Assembly (NCBI GenBank): GCA_963422385.1
Contig: OY729432.1
Coordinates: 2,728,001-2,792,000 of the forward strand
Source of the DNA: JAJDTQ01 sp963422385
Lineage (GTDB): Bacteria > Desulfobacterota > Binatia > UBA9968 > JAJDTQ01
Length of the DNA: 64,000 bases
Reading direction: 5' to 3'
Below, one piece after another: positions 9,301 to 18,469 of this stretch. The notes beneath the pieces are model-generated. The model saw only the letters and a program-made list of their open reading frames with translations, did no database searches and was not told the DNA's origin. Position 1 is the first letter of the stretch. Each line of letters opens with the position of its first letter. Position numbers and translations under genes: made by a program.

Positions 9301-9995
9301 TTGCGACAGACCCCGTGTACAGATTCATTCTCGACGCGCTCCGCGACCATTTTGCGGAAGTGGAGCCTGTTGTGAAGCGCATGCTCCGCTCGCCCGAACC
9401 GGACGTTCGCGAGGCCGGTGCGCGCTTGGCGAGCCTCACCACCCTGCATGGTCAAAGCGCCGCGGACCTCGTCGATGAAGCCTTTCGCGGCGACGCCCGA
9501 CACCGTCTCGGCGTAGCGCAAGTCGCTTCTGCCAACATCGATGTTCGGGAATACCGGAAATGGTCGAAGGCGATGCTTGCCCGGTTTTTCAATGACGAGG
9601 ATGCCGACGTACGGCGCGAAGCGGCGTCATGCTTTCGTCAAGTGGAGTCTGAAACGCTCGAAACCTTCGGAGACCTGATTGCGACCTTCTGTGACAGCAA
9701 GGCATTCCAGGATGACTCTTTCTTCATTCTTCATGCGCTGGAGGAATCACGGGGACGGCTGCCGGGAACGACGTGTGATGTCTGCGAACGATTCCTTGAT
9801 CGCTTCGCCGACGAAGCGCGGGATATTCGGACCGGCCGGGCCGGCGACGCACACACCGTGACAAAGCTCGTCTTCCGGACATACCATCAGCATCAGGACG
9901 ATGAGTGGCCGTGCCGTTCGCTGGATCTGATCGATCGCCTCTGCCTGGAAGGGTCCCACGAGGCGCAAAGCGAGTTCGAGCAATTCGAGCGGTAG
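6303..9995 (+). CDS. STAND/NACHT-like ATPase with HEAT-like C-terminal sensor region
   Basis: A 1,230-residue protein starting almost inside its P-loop (GKAGAGKT, residues 3-10). Walker B is LIVDQLD (71-77), a sensor-like arginine sits in CRAFDW (115-120), and a winged-helix-type HESFFDYCFAR lies at 270-280, as in NACHT and other STAND NTPases. The remaining ~900 residues are helical, with HEAT-like units near the end (for example DEDADVRREAASCF). In Avs-like anti-phage proteins such a C-terminal array senses a phage protein and the ATPase oligomerises to switch on an N-terminal nuclease. The start overlaps the nuclease ORF by four bases (ATGA). The absence of the strand normally preceding the P-loop argues that both ORFs were one ~1,500-residue gene. 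Confidence 0.7.
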   Translation: MTGKAGAGKTACVIEVVEGLRKQCLPVLAFRLDRILSVSTTTDLGDHLGLDESPVLVLMAAAEATGRPGVLIVDQLDAVSTLSGRSSGAFDLVERLLQEARGARARVAIHVVVVCRAFDWKNSLRQLLPDPSVRIDVTEFTTDEVKSILSDDGFDPASFRERQLELMRLPQNLSFFLEADFDTLGTPTFGTAKALFDKYWDAKRQLVADRIAPAPDQWIVVIEILCDEMTVNQQLAVAKEKLDKISPAYLSRMTSEGVLTFDGRHYGVGHESFFDYCFARLFVNRSESLVSFLKGSEQHLFRRAQVRQVLAYLRDADRVRYVQELAGLLSDGGIRTHLKDLAFALLAEVADPDEKEWEIWRQWIAPALKAIEDDAPNPDRLSEIAWRWFFGSPSWFAYADERGMVEGWLASGNDRLVDRAENYLWLHKRRFPDRVAALLEPYADRADAWPQRLRSVMAWVDQHTSRPFFDLFLRLVDNGTFDEAGGQIATNSTFWNRIDGPDETHPEWVAEVLAHRLRRRFKILRDVGERLNRRNLIGYDRSAAEIFSGSAERAPAEFVRHVLPVVLQISDAALTDDKPPKRDSVWPVPIKTEHPGGEDACLAGLVGALAALAREGAADLRNVIADLRRRDTHVANHLLLALYAGGTARYADEAVLLWCEEPWRFECGFSDSPHWCAMEAIRAVVPHCTAENREKMETVILGYVSPFERTRYGYRENGGTRFALLSAIPSDLRSARVNAHFGELERKFGTPPHDPREIIAGWVKSPIEEDAAVRMTDDHWLGAIAKYSSSERPWRNDFKGGAEQLAQVLGARVKEEPERFARLGLRFPADADPVYLIRTLAALRETPIATDLKLQVCRKALEESCGPCGGSMADLLGSIEDPLPEDAVRMLHRLATEHEDPASETWKKDAGGGKPYYDGDPYFHGINTARGRAAGAMQNLILTDAVYVDKFRPTLERMIQAPGAAVRSCVAATLRAVAWRDPSLGMSLFLKMDLSEDRLLATDPVYRFILDALRDHFAEVEPVVKRMLRSPEPDVREAGARLASLTTLHGQSAADLVDEAFRGDARHRLGVAQVASANIDVREYRKWSKAMLARFFNDEDADVRREAASCFRQVESETLETFGDLIATFCDSKAFQDDSFFILHALEESRGRLPGTTCDVCERFLDRFADEARDIRTGRAGDAHTVTKLVFRTYHQHQDDEWPCRSLDLIDRLCLEGSHEAQSEFEQFER

Positions 9996-10151
9996 CGGAA
10001 ATGGGTTGGATGATCACACTGCCTCCCTTCAGGCTCATTGCTCATCGGACAACGCTCGAACTTCTCACTTCTTCCTCGCTGGTGTATGCTGTCCCGGCAG
10101 CGACGGGCCTTGCGCTCCGGCGCGGCGATTCAGCATGGAAGCAGGTTCGAT

Positions 10152-10769
10152 ATGAGCGAAACGGATTCGGGCGGTGTCTTCTCAGACCACGAGCGGGCCG
10201 CCATCGAGGCGGCGGCCGCGCGCATCGTCCCCTCGGACGAGGGTCCCGGCGCGCGGGAGGCCGGCGTCATCGAGTACATCGAGGGACTCCTGGCCACGGA
10301 CGACGTGGATACGGACGTCAGTCCACGGGAAAAGAAGGAGTACGCCAACTTCGTCCTGGGGTCCATGGGGGGGCGTACCGAGGAACAGCAGGCCACGCTG
10401 TTCAAGCTGAACGGGCTGGGCAGCCGGCACCGGCAGGCTTATCGCGACGGCGTCGTGGAGTTGGACAGGCTGGCTGCAGGGCTGCGCTCGGGAGCGGATT
10501 TCTGCGGGTTGGACGACGCGGGGCAGGATCAGGTCCTGGGCATCCTGGACGAGCGCAACGACCCGTTCTTCACGCTTCTCCTCACCCACACCATGGAGGG
10601 GTTCTACGGCCATCCGCGGCACGGGGGCAACAAGGACCGTGTGGGCTGGCAGGTCCTGGGATACCCCGGCCCGAGCTTTCCCCACGGCAACGAATCCCCT
10701 TACGGCTGGTACGATGCCAACGTGCCCGACGAGTTCGCTGGTGTGGTGTCCCGTAAATTCACAAGATAA
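10152..10769 (+). CDS. Gluconate 2-dehydrogenase subunit 3-like protein
   Basis: A 205-residue protein resembling the small subunit (subunit 3 family) of membrane-bound GMC dehydrogenases: an early helix around AAAARIVPSDEGPGAREAG, and the C-terminal GFYGHPRHGGNKDRVGW and YPGPSFPHG segments typical of the family. The small subunit partners the flavin subunit encoded immediately downstream. No Tat signal is seen, unlike some homologues. The ATG at 10152 is chosen over an upstream frame that lacks similarity. The last codons (VVSRKFTR) lie inside an inverted repeat, so the natural C-terminus may have been altered. Confidence 0.75.
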   Translation: MSETDSGGVFSDHERAAIEAAAARIVPSDEGPGAREAGVIEYIEGLLATDDVDTDVSPREKKEYANFVLGSMGGRTEEQQATLFKLNGLGSRHRQAYRDGVVELDRLAAGLRSGADFCGLDDAGQDQVLGILDERNDPFFTLLLTHTMEGFYGHPRHGGNKDRVGWQVLGYPGPSFPHGNESPYGWYDANVPDEFAGVVSRKFTR

Positions 10770-10784
10770 TTTACGAGACGACAC
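10742..10784. repeat. Imperfect inverted repeat at the 3' end of the dehydrogenase small-subunit gene
   Basis: TGGTGTCCCGTAAATT (10742-10757) pairs with AATTTACGAGACGACACCA (10766-10784), allowing a 3-base bulge. It covers the last codons of the upstream gene. With no U-tract it is more like a dispersed palindromic element or IS-end remnant than an intrinsic terminator, though it could still stabilise or end the mRNA. Confidence 0.45.
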
Positions 10785-10874
10785 CAGGGACAGGAAGGAC
10801 CGCTCGTCCTGACGTCTTGCCCCCTCTCACCCCGGGAGAGGACAGGGGCGCGGGCGCGCGGTCCGGAGGAACAG

Positions 10875-12530
10875 ATGGCAAAACGCGAGACAGTCGATGT
10901 CTGCATCGTGGGAGGCGGGGCCTCGGGCCTGGTGGTGGCCAAGGAGCTTACGGAGGCGGGCATGACCGTGTGCGTGCTGGAGCGGGGCCCTTGGTACAAG
11001 CGCGAGGACTTCGCCCTCGGGGACGAGCTCGTCTACAAGCGGCGCAACTTCTTCTGGCCCACGGTGGAGCTTGAGCCCCGCACCTGGCGGCCCAACGCCG
11101 ACACCCCGGCCGAGGTCCTGTCCAACAAGACCCAGACTTTCTCCAACGCCATGTGCGTGGGCGGCGGAACCATTCACTACAGCGGGCTTTCCTGGCGTTT
11201 CCACGAGTCGGACTTTCGCGTCAAATCCGAGGACGGCCCGGTCGCGGGCGCCACCATCGAGGACTGGCCCATCTCCTATGACGACATGGAGCCCTTCTAC
11301 GAGAAGGCGGAATGGACGGTAGGGATCTCGGGCAAGGGCTGGTCGAGCCCCTTCGATCCGCCGCGCAAACGCGACTATCCGGTGGGGCCGGCGGCCCGCA
11401 ACAGTCCCGGCGCGGCCCTGGAGAAGGGCGCCCGCAAGCACGGCCTGCATCCCTTTCCCACGCCCCTGGCCATCCTCACCGGAGACTACGATGGCCGTCC
11501 GGGCTGCATCGGCAAGGGAATGTGCTCGGCCTACGGCTGCCCGGTGGGGGCCAAGTCCAGCACCCTGGAGTCGCTGCTGCCCAAGGCGCTGGCCACCGGG
11601 CGCCTGGAGATCCGCCCGCTCTGCCTGGCCCGGGAGATCACCCTGGACCGGCACGGCAAGGCCTCAGGCGTGACCTGTTTCAACGCCGAGGGCGAGGAGG
11701 AGCATCAGCCGGCCCGCCTGGTGGTGCTGGCGGCCGGGGGCGTGGAGACGGCCCGGCTGCTGCTCATGTCCGAGTCCGCGCGGTTTCCTCAGGGCCTGTC
11801 CAACCGGAGCGGCCTGGTGGGCAAGAACCTCATGTTCCATTCCCCGGGCGTGACGCTGGTGGTGACGTTTCCCGAGCCGCTGGACGGCCACAAGGGGACT
11901 TCCAGTACCCGGGTACTTCACGATTTCTACAAGACGGACACGAAACGGGGATTCATCCGCGGCGGCTTCATGCACCCCCGGGCCCACGGCGGCGACCCCA
12001 TCGAGCTGGCGCTCAGGCCCATCCACGGCAAGCGTTGGGGCAAGGAGCACAAGGACTCCATGCGCGAGACCTGGCGCCATTACCTGCACAGCCACTGTAC
12101 CGGCGAGAGTCTGCCGGTAGAGAGCAACGCCGTGGACCTCGACACCGAGGTCACGGACTGCTACGGGCTGCCGGTGGCGCGCGTCACCTATACCAGTCAC
12201 GAGAACGACGTCCGGCTCGCTACCTATCTGGGAGAGCGTTCCCGCGAGATCTACGAAGCCGCGGGAGCGACCCGGATCATCGTGCCCAGGCCCGAGACCC
12301 GCAAGCTCCACAACCACCAGATGGGCACCTGCCGGATGGGCAACGACCCCGAGTCGTCGGTGGTGGACAAGTGGTGCCGTTCCCACGACGTGTCCAATCT
12401 CTTCATCGTCGACGCCAGCGTGTTCGTGACCTCCGCCGGCCTCAACCCCACGCTCACCATCGAGGCCAACGCGTTCCGCGTCTGCGATTACATTGTGGGG
12501 GAAGCGCAAAAGGGCGACCTCATCCACTGA
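10875..12530 (+). CDS. GMC-family FAD-dependent oxidoreductase
   Basis: A 551-residue flavoprotein. The Rossmann FAD-binding motif is VGGGASGLVVAKEL at about residues 11-24. The GMC C-terminal signature includes HNHQMGTCRMG (catalytic-His region) and DASVFVTSAGLNPTLTIEA. A cysteine-bearing segment CIGKGMCSAYGCPVGAKS is typical of the gluconate/sorbose dehydrogenase branch. It oxidises an alcohol or sugar and passes electrons through its partner subunit, encoded just upstream. GGAGGAAC precedes the ATG. Substrate unknown. Confidence 0.9.
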   Translation: MAKRETVDVCIVGGGASGLVVAKELTEAGMTVCVLERGPWYKREDFALGDELVYKRRNFFWPTVELEPRTWRPNADTPAEVLSNKTQTFSNAMCVGGGTIHYSGLSWRFHESDFRVKSEDGPVAGATIEDWPISYDDMEPFYEKAEWTVGISGKGWSSPFDPPRKRDYPVGPAARNSPGAALEKGARKHGLHPFPTPLAILTGDYDGRPGCIGKGMCSAYGCPVGAKSSTLESLLPKALATGRLEIRPLCLAREITLDRHGKASGVTCFNAEGEEEHQPARLVVLAAGGVETARLLLMSESARFPQGLSNRSGLVGKNLMFHSPGVTLVVTFPEPLDGHKGTSSTRVLHDFYKTDTKRGFIRGGFMHPRAHGGDPIELALRPIHGKRWGKEHKDSMRETWRHYLHSHCTGESLPVESNAVDLDTEVTDCYGLPVARVTYTSHENDVRLATYLGERSREIYEAAGATRIIVPRPETRKLHNHQMGTCRMGNDPESSVVDKWCRSHDVSNLFIVDASVFVTSAGLNPTLTIEANAFRVCDYIVGEAQKGDLIH

Positions 12531-12546
12531 GGCGTGCCCGTTTTTT
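12512..12546 (+). terminator. Intrinsic terminator of the GMC operon
   Basis: GGGC-CCTCA (12512-12522) pairs with TGAGG-GCCC (12528-12539) with a small internal loop, and T6 follows at 12541-12546. It overlaps the last codons of the GMC gene. Confidence 0.7.
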
Positions 12547-12597
12547 CATTGCGCGCGGCCGGTCCCGGTCGAAGATCGACCGCTTGAGGAACGTCTG

Positions 12598-13332
12598 ATG
12601 CACCATTGTGTCACCTTGAGGTTTTCGCGGACCCGCACCCGTTCCAACCGGACCCTTGGACTTTTATCGGGCTTGGTCCTCTCGACCCTGGCGGCCGCCG
12701 CGCATCCGAGCGATGCCGAACCGGGCCGGGCAGCCTCGGGCGGGCCGGAGTGGGGTACCGTCGCCACGCCGCTGCGGATGGTCAACCTGAACCCGTTTCA
12801 CCTCCTGTACGGCGTCCCGGCTTCCGCCGGCGTCCGGGTACTGGCGCCGGATTCATGGGAGTTGATCGCGTCGACGGATATTGCCTCCTACCTGAGCGAG
12901 GACGCGTCCGGTGCGGAAGAGATCCTGATGGACGGCGAGACTTACAGGTTGGCTCTCGCGTGGCGACGGGGATTTCGGGAACGCTTCGAGTACCTGTTGG
13001 AAGTATCCGAGGTGGCACATCGTGGCGGGGCGTTCGATGAGTTCATCGAGAATTGGCATGACCTGTTCGGCCTGCCGCAGGGTAACCGGGACAAGGTGCC
13101 ACATGGACGCCTCGCGCTTCGACACGTCGACGCGAGTGGTGTCGGGATCGATATCCGGGAGGACCGTTTTGCGCTGGGTGACATAAGCCTCGGGCTGGGT
13201 TATGCGGTGCCCGACTGGCCGTTCCGGAACGACGGTCCGGCCATCCGGACCAGCGTGAAACTGCCCACCGGGGACGAAGACGCGCTGGCCGGCTCCGGCG
13301 GTTTCGCCGGGTCGGCCTGCACCTTGCCCTGA
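12598..13332 (+). pseudogene. Truncated DUF3187-like outer-membrane protein
   Basis: A 244-residue protein with a signal peptide (hydrophobic GLLSGLVLSTLAAAA near residue 20) and the DUF3187 pattern FDEFIENWHDLFGLPQGNRD. Homologues continue past the SVKLPTGDEDALAGSGG motif through further predicted beta strands. Here the frame ends ten residues later (FAGSACTLP), and recQ begins 24 bases on, so the C-terminal third is missing. GAGGAACG precedes the ATG at 12598. It is probably a broken gene; a short working form cannot be excluded. Confidence 0.6.
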
Positions 13333-13356
13333 GGTGAACACCGTGATGTTGGACCG

Positions 13357-15204
13357 ATGACCATCGCGCGCCGGGTGCTCAAGGACACCTTCGGGTTCGG
13401 GGATTTCCGTCCCGGTCAGGAGGCGGTCATCGAGGCGTTGCTGGCCGGGCGTCACGTGCTCACCGTGATGCCCACGGGATCGGGCAAGTCACTGTGCTTC
13501 CAGGTCCCGGCCCTGGCCCTCGGTGGCATCACCGTGGTGGTGTCCCCGCTGGTGGCGCTGATGCAGGATCAGGTTGCGGCGTTGCGGCTCGCCGGCGTCG
13601 TCGCGGACACCATCAACTCCGCCAACGGACGAGCGGAGAACGTTGCCGCCTGGCGCAGGGCCGCGAGCGGCGAGACGCGGCTCTTGTACATGGCGCCGGA
13701 ACGGCTGATGACCGAGCGCATGCTGGAGGCTCTCGCCCGGCTGCCGGTCAGGCTGTTCGCCGTCGATGAGGCCCACTGCATCTCGCAGTGGGGTCCGTCC
13801 TTCCGTCCGGAATACGAGGACCTGTGTCGGCTGCGGCGTCTCTTTCCCGAGACGCCCATCGCTGCGTTGACGGCCACCGCGGATGCCGTCACCCGCGAGG
13901 ACATCGCGGACCGGTTGTTCGGCGGCGAAGTGGAGTCCTTCGTCCTGGGTTTCGACCGCCCCAACATCCGGCTGGCGGTGGAGATGAAGCGCGACTGGAA
14001 ACGCCAGTGCCGGGGCTTCGTCGCCCGTCACGCCGGTGAAAGCGGCATCGTTTATTGCCTGTCGCGCAGAAAGACGGAGGAGACCGCGGCGCTGCTGGCG
14101 GCCGATGGCGTGCGGGCGTTTCCCTATCATGCAGGCATGGAGAAGGAGGACCGGGAGGCCCATCAGAACGTCTTCATGACTGATTCCGGGGTGGTGATGG
14201 TGGCCACCATCGCTTTCGGCATGGGCATCGACAAGGCCGACGTGCGTTACGTCCTGCACACCGATCTGCCCGGCAGCATCGAGGCCTACTACCAGGAGAT
14301 CGGCCGGGCCGGGCGCGACGGCCGGGCCGCGGACGCCCACATGCTCTACGGCTTGGCCGACATCCGCATGCGACGGCAGTTCATCGAGGAGGAGGACGCC
14401 GGGATGGAGCGCCGGCGCCGCGAGCACAAGCGCCTCGACGCGCTGCTGGGCTACTGCGAGGCCCCGGCTTGCCGGCGGGTGACCCTGCTGGAGTATTTCG
14501 GCGAGGGGATCGAGTCCTGCGGCAATTGCGACGTCTGCCTCGACACGACCGAGCGCATCGACGGCACGGAGGATGCGCGGATAATCCTTTCCGCGGTCCA
14601 TCGCACCGGCGAACGGTTCGGTGCGGCCCACGTCATCGACGTCCTGCGCGGGACTCCGACGGAGAAGGTGGAACGCTCCGGCCACCAATTGTTGCCCACC
14701 TTCGGGGTGGGCGCTGCCCGAGGCAAGAACGAGTGGCGGTCGCTGATCCGCCAGATGGTCGCCGCCGGGTTGCTCCGGCTCGACATCGGGGGCTATGGCG
14801 GCATCTCCATCACCGGCAAGGGCCGCGGTCTGCTGCAGGGCGAGAGCGTGTTCCTGTACCGCCGGGACACGGTACCGGCCCGGCCGCCCGAGCCCGCAGG
14901 AGACCCAGGCCCGCGGCGCCGGAAGGAGCCCGAGGACAGCCCGCTGAGCGAGCTCGAGACGGCGCTGCTGGACGTGCTCAAGGCGTTGCGGCTCCGGCTG
15001 GCCAAGGAGCGCGGGGTGCCGGCCTATATCGTGTTCTCCGATCGCACGCTGATCGACATGGCGCGTCGCAGACCGCGGACCGAGGAGGAGTTCACTCAGG
15101 TGAACGGGGTGGGCGCCGCCAAGCTCGAGGCGTTCGCGGAGCCGTTTCTGGCTGCCATTGAGAGCGCCCTCCCGGAAGCGCATGAGGGCGCTCCCGCTAA
15201 CTGA
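13357..15204 (+). CDS. recQ: ATP-dependent DNA helicase RecQ
   Basis: A 615-residue 3'-5' helicase of recombination repair. Walker A MPTGSGKS lies near residues 38-45, the DEAH box is in FAVDEAHCISQWGPSFRPEY, and the motif VI arginine finger is in QEIGRAGRDGR. A zinc-binding cysteine set (CEAP..C, CGNCDVC) and winged-helix RQC region follow at about 365-500, and a C-terminal HRDC domain at about 530-605. Length fits the family. The gene follows a truncated outer-membrane protein gene and converges on the ABC permease genes. Confidence 0.95.
   Translation: MTIARRVLKDTFGFGDFRPGQEAVIEALLAGRHVLTVMPTGSGKSLCFQVPALALGGITVVVSPLVALMQDQVAALRLAGVVADTINSANGRAENVAAWRRAASGETRLLYMAPERLMTERMLEALARLPVRLFAVDEAHCISQWGPSFRPEYEDLCRLRRLFPETPIAALTATADAVTREDIADRLFGGEVESFVLGFDRPNIRLAVEMKRDWKRQCRGFVARHAGESGIVYCLSRRKTEETAALLAADGVRAFPYHAGMEKEDREAHQNVFMTDSGVVMVATIAFGMGIDKADVRYVLHTDLPGSIEAYYQEIGRAGRDGRAADAHMLYGLADIRMRRQFIEEEDAGMERRRREHKRLDALLGYCEAPACRRVTLLEYFGEGIESCGNCDVCLDTTERIDGTEDARIILSAVHRTGERFGAAHVIDVLRGTPTEKVERSGHQLLPTFGVGAARGKNEWRSLIRQMVAAGLLRLDIGGYGGISITGKGRGLLQGESVFLYRRDTVPARPPEPAGDPGPRRRKEPEDSPLSELETALLDVLKALRLRLAKERGVPAYIVFSDRTLIDMARRRPRTEEEFTQVNGVGAAKLEAFAEPFLAAIESALPEAHEGAPAN
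15162..15193. terminator. Hairpin between convergent recQ and ABC permease genes
   Basis: GAGCGCCCTC (15162-15171) and GAGGGCGCTC (15184-15193) form a perfect 10-bp stem at the very end of recQ, 26 bases before the stop of the converging permease gene. No U-tract follows on either strand; a two-way terminator role is inferred from position. Confidence 0.4.
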
Positions 15205-15219
15205 CTGTACGCGTTCCTC

Positions 15220-16055
15220 TCAACGGTTGCGCGTGAGTTTCGGATCGATGATGTCGCGCAGGCCGTCTCCCAGCAAATTGATGCCGAGGACGGTGATGAA
15301 GATGGCGATGCCGGGGAAGATGGTGAGCCACGGAGCCCGGTACATGTAGCTGCGGCCTTCGCTCAGCATGGATCCCCAGGTGGGTATGCTGGGAGGAACG
15401 CCCAGCCCCAGGAAGCTCAGGCTCGCCTCGGTGATGATGACCACGGCCATGGCGAAGGTGGCGATTACCATGACGCTGGGGAGCGTGTTGGGAATCACGT
15501 GGCGCAGGATGATGTAGTGGTCGCTGGCCCCCAGCGCCCGTGCGGCCTGGACGAACTCGCGTTCCTTCAGTGACAGCACTTCCCCCCGGACCACCCGGCA
15601 GTACTGCACCCATCGGCTGAGCACCAGCGCGATGATGAGGTTCAGCAGACCCTGCCCCAGGAAGGCCATGATGGCGATGGCCAGCAGCAGGAACGGGAAG
15701 GCGAGGAAGATCTCCGTGGTCTTGTTGATGGTCTCGTCAATGAGCTCGCCGAAATATCCCGCCACCGCCCCGAGAAAACAGCCCAGGATGCCCGCCAGGA
15801 ATACGGTGACGGCGCCCACCAGGAGCGAGATGCGCGAGCCGTAGATGACCCGGCTCAGAAGGTCCCGGCCGAGATTGTCGGTACCCATGACGTGCGGGTT
15901 CTCGGCCAGGTCCATGGATGGCGGGCGGAGCCGCTGCTCCAGGCGCTGCTCCTGGGGATCGTAGGGCGCCAGCCAGGGCGCCCCCAGCCCGCAGACGCAC
16001 AGCAGGAGCACGATGGCCCCGCCGGTCATGACTTTCGCGTAGCGCCGCCAGCCGA

Positions 16056-16059
<4 letters not shown>
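15220..16059 (-). CDS. Peptide/nickel-type ABC transporter permease (DppC-like)
   Basis: A 279-residue inner-membrane permease of the DppC/OppC type. It has an N-terminal membrane helix, the GTDNLGRDLLSRVIYG signature near the start of the domain, about five further helices and the EAA loop (EFVQAARALGASDHYIILRHVIPN in part) that docks the ATPase. The GTG at 16059 gives a four-base GTGA overlap with the DppB-like gene, which is why I prefer it over the GTG at 16083. No binding protein or ATPase gene is in this cluster, so partners must be encoded elsewhere. Confidence 0.85.
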
Positions 16060-17048
<989 letters not shown>

Positions 17049-17054
17049 CCGAAG

Positions 17055-18347
17055 CTACAGCCCCATCTGCGCCAGCGACCGGTCAAGCCGATCGAGCGCC
17101 TCGTCCACCTGATCCCGCGTGACGTTCAGGGCGGGGGTGATGCGGATCACATTGCCCATGAGTCCGCCCTTTCCGATCAGCAACCCGTTCCGCCTGGTCA
17201 ACTCGAAAAGCCTCGTTACGGCTTCCGGACTCGGGATCTTGTCCGGCCCCACCATCTCGATGGCCTGCATGAGACCCATGCCGCGGATATCGCCCATGAG
17301 AGGATACTTCTCCTTGATGGCTTCCAGGCCGTCCCGGAGCTGCCGGCCGCGGTCGGCTGCGTTGGTCACGAGCCCTTCGCTCTCGATGACCTCCAGCGTG
17401 GCGAGGGCCGCGGCGCAGGTCACCGGGTTGCCGCCGAACGTGGAGAGGGAGAGCCCCTTGAGGCTGTCGGCGATTTCCGGCCGGGTGATGGTGCCTCCGA
17501 CGGGGACGCCGTTGGCCATTCCTTTGGCGAAGGTCATGATGTCCGGCTCGACGTCCCACTGCTCGATGCCGAACATCTTGCCGCCGGTCCTGCCCCATCC
17601 GGTCTGGACCTCGTCGCAGATGAACAGGCCGCCGTACTTGTGCACGATGTCGGCGACCTCCTTGAAGTACTCCCTGGGCGGGGTGATGAACCCGCCGATA
17701 CCCTGGATCGGCTCGGCGATGAACGCGGCGATCTTCCCCGACGTGGCGGTCTGGATCGCGCCTTCCAGGTCCTTGGCGCACTTGAGGTCACAACCGGGAT
17801 AGGTGAGTCCGAACGGGCACCGGTAGCAGTAGGCATTGGGAATGTGATGGACGTTCGGGCTCGCGGTGGGATTGAGCCGCCACGTATAGTGCCCGGTGAG
17901 GCTCATGGCCAGTTGGGAACGGCCGCTGTACCCGTGGCGCAGGGCGATGACGTCCTGGGACCGGGTGTAGAGCTGCGCCACCAGTACCGCGGTCTCATTG
18001 GCCTCGGTGCCGCTGTTGGTGAAGAAGGACTGCTTCAGCGCCCCGGGGGTGACGGCCGCAAGCTTCTCGGCCAGGCGGACGTGCGGCTCGTTGGGGTAGA
18101 GGGTCGAGGTGTGCTGGACCTTGCGGGTCTGCTCCTGGATGGCGGCCACGACCTTGTCGTTGCAGTGACCGACGCTGATGGTCACGATGCCACCGAAGAA
18201 GTCCAGGTACTCCCGCCCCTCCACGTCGTAGACCAGGGAGTCCTTGGCCCGGTCCACCACCAGGGGCTCTTCATAATAGTTGGCGACGCAGGAGAACAGG
18301 TACTCCTTGTGCTTGGCCAGAATCTCCTGCCGTTTGTTCGGTTCCAT
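17055..18347 (-). CDS. Class III (PLP) aminotransferase, AGXT2/GabT-like
   Basis: A 430-residue fold-type I PLP enzyme. It has GTEANETAVLVAQ (phosphate binding), IAEPIQGIGGFITPP, FICDEVQTGWGRTG with the cofactor aspartate, and FAKGMANGVPVG with the PLP lysine. A cysteine-rich insert (CYRCPFGLTYPGCDLKCAKDL) is typical of the alanine-glyoxylate aminotransferase 2 branch. It transfers an amino group from an omega-amino acid or alanine to a keto acid. The ATG at 18347 is chosen because similarity begins there; the open frame runs far upstream without meaning. It heads the operon with two ABC permeases. Confidence 0.88.
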   Translation of the reverse strand: MEPNKRQEILAKHKEYLFSCVANYYEEPLVVDRAKDSLVYDVEGREYLDFFGGIVTISVGHCNDKVVAAIQEQTRKVQHTSTLYPNEPHVRLAEKLAAVTPGALKQSFFTNSGTEANETAVLVAQLYTRSQDVIALRHGYSGRSQLAMSLTGHYTWRLNPTASPNVHHIPNAYCYRCPFGLTYPGCDLKCAKDLEGAIQTATSGKIAAFIAEPIQGIGGFITPPREYFKEVADIVHKYGGLFICDEVQTGWGRTGGKMFGIEQWDVEPDIMTFAKGMANGVPVGGTITRPEIADSLKGLSLSTFGGNPVTCAAALATLEVIESEGLVTNAADRGRQLRDGLEAIKEKYPLMGDIRGMGLMQAIEMVGPDKIPSPEAVTRLFELTRRNGLLIGKGGLMGNVIRITPALNVTRDQVDEALDRLDRSLAQMGL

Positions 18348-18469
18348 GCAATTCCCGCGAGCGCCGCCCCTGCTTTCAGGGAGGAGGCTACCGTAGCACA
18401 AAGCCGTCGAAACGGTCAAAGTTGGAGCCCCTTGGCCGGATGCACCGCGCTTTCCGCCGTTAAAGGCTC

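Noticed and set aside
13489..15183. A 564-codon leftward frame across recQ
   Set aside because: Antisense shadow of recQ; the plus frame carries all helicase motifs.
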